A stretch of DNA of 64,000 bases from Yponomeuta sedellus. Its lineage: Eukaryota > Arthropoda > Insecta > Lepidoptera > Yponomeutidae. Of the stretch, positions 61,412 to 64,000 are shown piece after piece; position 1 is the first letter of the stretch; every line of letters starts with the position of its first letter. The DNA lies in assembly GCA_934045075.1 (NCBI GenBank), contig OW203736.1:1098591-1162590 (forward strand), in the 5' to 3' direction. A program made the translations under genes and the position numbers. Under the pieces are notes generated by a model that was not told where the DNA came from, did not search any database, and worked only from the letters and a program-made list of their open reading frames with translations.

Positions 61412-61449
61412 TAGTTTACATTACTTTAGTTTTATCAGAACCCGCTCTT

Positions 61450-61765
61450 AGTCCCGGCTGTCTGAGGGATCTTAAATGATCGCGAAGGTTAAAAATAGGG
61501 TGCGTTCAGTGCATGGATGGGTGACCGTCTGTGACTAACGCTAGTGCATTTTTTCAAGCGGATCTGTGCTTCGCAAAGCACGTTAGGCAGTTGGTGCCGG
61601 CTGCCCTCGATATATTGTTGTCGTTAAGTCAAGTCAGAGGCCTTAAGGCGGCTTGGAAACTTCTTACAGTAAAGCCCGCACTGCCTTACAATCCTCCACT
61701 ATACCTTCCTCAGGGAAGAGACCCGTGCCCTCGGTGGGGACATAATGGGATAATGATCATGATGA
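61450..61765 (+). mobile_element. S5-II SINE, full-length head
   Basis: CCCGGCTGTCTGAGGGATCT, GATCGCGAAGGTTAAAAATA, GGATGGGTGACCGTCTGTGA, a deletion replacing GTGGTGGAG, and the end GGTGGGGACATAATGGGATA. Confidence 0.83.
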
Positions 61766-61769
61766 TTTT

Positions 61770-62039
61770 TTTCATTTCGAGAAAAATTAAACTAAGCACA
61801 TAAATGAACATATGATACAAGTTTCATTAGTTTAGATTCCGGAGCAAATATTGAAAAAAGGTTAGAAGTCGAAGTCGTTTTTTAAGTCGAAGTAGTACTG
61901 CAATGTTTATCACACTCCCTTTGCGCTCATGAACCGTGACGAGTTGATTTTCTTTCTTTTATTTTTATAATTGTTATATTTTTGTAAGAGAAGCCTTGCG
62001 TCCTGCAGTGAGTCGTGCTTAGGTTGCTAATGAATGTTA
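61770..62039. other. No feature recognised
   Basis: AT-rich; short tSINE end trace (AGAAGCCTTGCGTCCTGCAG) at 61,990. Confidence 0.35.
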
Positions 62040-62160
62040 ATATTATAAATTTGAAAATTTATGAACACGTTGGTTTCTCAATCGCGCAATAACACCTAAC
62101 GGATTAACATGAAACTTAGCATTCAGATAGACAAAAATCTGAATTGAGACAAAGTTTTCT
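62040..62160 (+). repeat. AT-rich dispersed repeat
   Basis: AATATTATAAATTTGAAAAT, GTTGGTTTCTCAATCGCGCA, CTAACGGATTAACATGAAAC; decayed relative of the 10,238 copy. Confidence 0.45.
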
Positions 62161-62940
62161 TTATATTTTGTATACACATTCATGTATCAGTTACAAAGCA
62201 GTTGTGTCATATAGATAATAAACATCTGAAACCATACTTACGTCCAGTGACATATCTATTTCTTGATCGCTTTTACTATTTCCGCTTTCGAACTTAATCA
62301 CAAACAGGATCGCGTTTTTTATTTATGATATTACGATTTCCTATGTGTGGAAAACTTTTAGGAGTTGGCAAGATGATGCTGTGTAGTTTTAATTCTTCTA
62401 TTTTTTATCTTCATGATTTTCAAGTCTGTTTTTAAATAACATACATAACATGGGTGAGATCGCGCCCGCTGCGCCTTTGCTTACTTCTAAGGGCACCACA
62501 GCTCACACTTTGGGAACAGCTGCCTTACTCTATTATCGAGATAAATATACAAATAGAAGATGATCCGATGATGGCCTGTCAAACCTTAAAGAGTTATAAT
62601 TTTGTCGCTGCGTATAAAAAATATGACGGTGCATTTTACACGCTTAAAACAATAGGAATGTATGCATAATAGTAGCTTCTTCTTTGTTTACAAAGGAAGT
62701 TCTCCCTGGGCTCTTTGGCGCCATAGAAATTGTTAATGCTCAGAGATCACCAGAGCTTTATTTTGGTAAACTGTAATCACGTAGTACACAACTGTGTAGA
62801 GGGTCGTCAGGATAAATAAGCGGTCAAGTGCCATTCTAATTTACACTACAAAGGTCCCGTGCCATTGAATATCAAAATTCCATGCCCGTACCATCACACG
62901 AATAAAGTAAGTATTCGAAATAAAGTAAGTGTTTGTTTTT
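62161..62940. other. Low-copy stretch with possible exon signals
   Basis: No known repeat. The minus strand has an ATG (62,254) four codons before a consensus donor GTAAGTATGG (62,242). The plus strand has ATG 62,451 in a good context, open for 37 codons (MGEIAPAAPLLTSKGTTAHT...). Neither has further support. Confidence 0.22.
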
Positions 62941-62942
62941 AC

Positions 62943-63480
62943 TTTGTAATTAAATGAAAAGTTTTTATTCAAAGTAGCGCAGAAACTACGGCTTAATGAA
63001 CATTACGAGTCAAACTACGTGTCCATTTAAAAATCTAGATCACGTTGGAGAAAAAATGGACAAAAAATTCAAACTTAGTCTTTTTAAAAACCTATTTAGA
63101 GGCTAAAAAATCCACCCATGCTGGGATTCGAACCCGCGACCTCTGGCTATCCGTGCCAGCGCTCTTTCCAACTTTAGTGAATTAAAAATAAAAATAGTAT
63201 AATCAAACTTAGTCTTTTCTAAGTCCTTAATTACTGTTAATTAAGGACTTTGAAAATACTAACTTTCAATATTTTGTTTTATAATAATTATGTAAACTCT
63301 GTAGTTTAAATAATTATTATAAAACATACAACTCATGCATTGTACTGGCTTTATTTCTTGACATCATTGTCATCTGAATAATCCTTTCTGTTATAGTAAC
63401 CCTTTTGGCAAAAAGTGTACTTGACACATTTTAAGCTTAATAGGTATATTTTTTCCTGATCTACTTGCTTAAACTTTTGT
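62943..63480 (-). mobile_element. G LINE 3' end interrupted by a TL copy, minus strand
   Basis: LINE 3' end at 62,943, TL insert 63,085-63,202, LINE again. The minus frame reads LLSLKCVKYTFCQKGYYNRK, then DYSDDNDVKK and stop (63,351). A 25-bp inverted repeat TAAGGACTTTGAAAA/TCTTTTCTAAGTCCTTA lies at 63,208-63,258. Confidence 0.72.
63085..63202 (-). mobile_element. TL element nested in the G LINE, 16-bp duplication
   Basis: TCAAACTTAGTCTTTT lies at 63069-63084 and 63203-63218. Minus-sense tail and core up to CTCTTTCCAACT, joined to the far end of a plus-sense tail (TTAGTGAATTAAAAATAAAA to ATAGTATAA). Confidence 0.9.
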
Positions 63481-63484
63481 CCAA

Positions 63485-63950
63485 CGTGAAGAGTCCGACC
63501 AAGGAGCTCTGTGAATTCGAGCAAAACCTGTTTGGACTTCTGCGACAAAAACAGACAGACGTTTTTCTATCTAGCCTATATTCGTCTCACTGCAGTTCAC
63601 AGGCCTTCTATAAAGAAGTTATGCTTAGAAGGATTTACGGATTTCATTATTAAATATTTATGTAAAACTACTTTTTCTAGGTTTAGAGGCCTACTCTGGG
63701 CCGATATTTATGTATGAGTGCGCTATAATCACTCCAAGTTTCACGCTCCGCTCGCACATATTGCCAATTTAACTATAGAAATTAATTTATCAAATTGGAT
63801 ACAAACAGTTTATTTCAAAGACAAATGCACTTGAAGCTTAAGTTAAAAACAACATGTTATTTATATTTGGCGTTTTGTTTATTACTTGTTAAGAAGTCTG
63901 CCGTAATATTTTCGCAAAATTTCAGCTGGCTATACCGATTTCGCTTTTGA
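63485..63950. other. No feature recognised
   Basis: Possibly further 5' G LINE sequence at first (the minus frame stays open to 63,548); beyond that AT-rich. Confidence 0.3.
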
Positions 63951-63954
63951 TACC

Positions 63955-64000
63955 AACCCGGGCTTGGCCCCCGCGGTGGAGTATGGCCTAACTTCTTGCG
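63955..64000 (+). mobile_element. S5-I SINE, cut by the window end
   Basis: CCAACCCGGGCTTGGCCCCC, then GCGGTGGAGTATGGCCTAAC. The 5' side is truncated; the 3' end lies outside. Confidence 0.75.

Noticed and set aside
62454..62669. 71-codon plus-strand frame near the right end
   Set aside because: The better start (62,451) is in another frame and stops after 37 codons; neither has splice or homology support, so it is kept only as a weak finding.

Overview
The window is a repeat-dense, AT-rich piece of a higher-moth/butterfly (Lepidoptera) nuclear genome. The evidence is the repeat content. It holds many SINEs with a 5S-rRNA-like head, a type I recall from Helicoverpa armigera as HaSE3. It also holds tRNA-headed SINEs that share a body and tail, 3'-truncated RTE-type LINEs, Lep1-like Helitrons, and the widespread lepidopteran repeat that starts GGGTTCCGTACC and ends CGCACTTGGCCGG. 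I see no bacterial, viral or CRISPR signal. Family placement within Lepidoptera is inference.

One host gene can be reconstructed with good support: a minus-strand gene at 991-5473. Four exons (5473-5363, 3863-3607, 2114-1901, 1132-991) join in phase through canonical splice sites. They encode two TRAF-type zinc fingers followed by about 120 residues of coiled coil. The gene runs off the left edge, where a TRAF-C/MATH domain would be expected. No RING finger is visible. Two further plus-strand open exons (41552-41641 or -41751, and 43631-43842) and a possible first exon at about 12.25-12.39 kb are weaker candidates.

Short names used below. S5-I and S5-II are two subfamilies of the 5S-derived SINE; their 3' ends on the sense strand are GGGGACATACAAGGGTTGATA and GGGGACATAATGGGTTGATGA. 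TL is a tRNA-like element with a 308-base repeat unit: leader of about 130 bases, then a 72-base tRNA-like fold, then a tail of about 75 bases. tSINE means tRNA-headed SINEs that share a central body. RTE-a to RTE-e are five LINE 3' ends of RTE type. G is a LINE whose last ORF ends near GYYNIKDYLDD. P is a LINE 3' tail (GGTTGTCTGGAAGAGATCAC). E, F, H, J and K are other dispersed repeats.

Layout: 0-5.6 kb TRAF-like gene with repeat-filled introns; 6-18 kb nested SINE, LINE and MITE insertions, including a 520-bp hAT-like MITE inside a TL copy; 18.55-21.0 kb a 2.4-kb tetranucleotide array (AAAT, then AAAC); 21-36 kb SINEs, RTE fragments and one degenerate LINE ORF; 37-50 kb the densest TL region, with candidate exons at 41.5-43.9 kb; 50-64 kb more RTE, TL and S5 copies, including a 308-bp tandem TL array.

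The most unusual signal is TL. Whole concatemers of TL units (tandem, inverted, or near-perfect palindromes) sit between one pair of 10-16 bp target-site duplications, so the complex structure was made before or during integration rather than by serial insertion.
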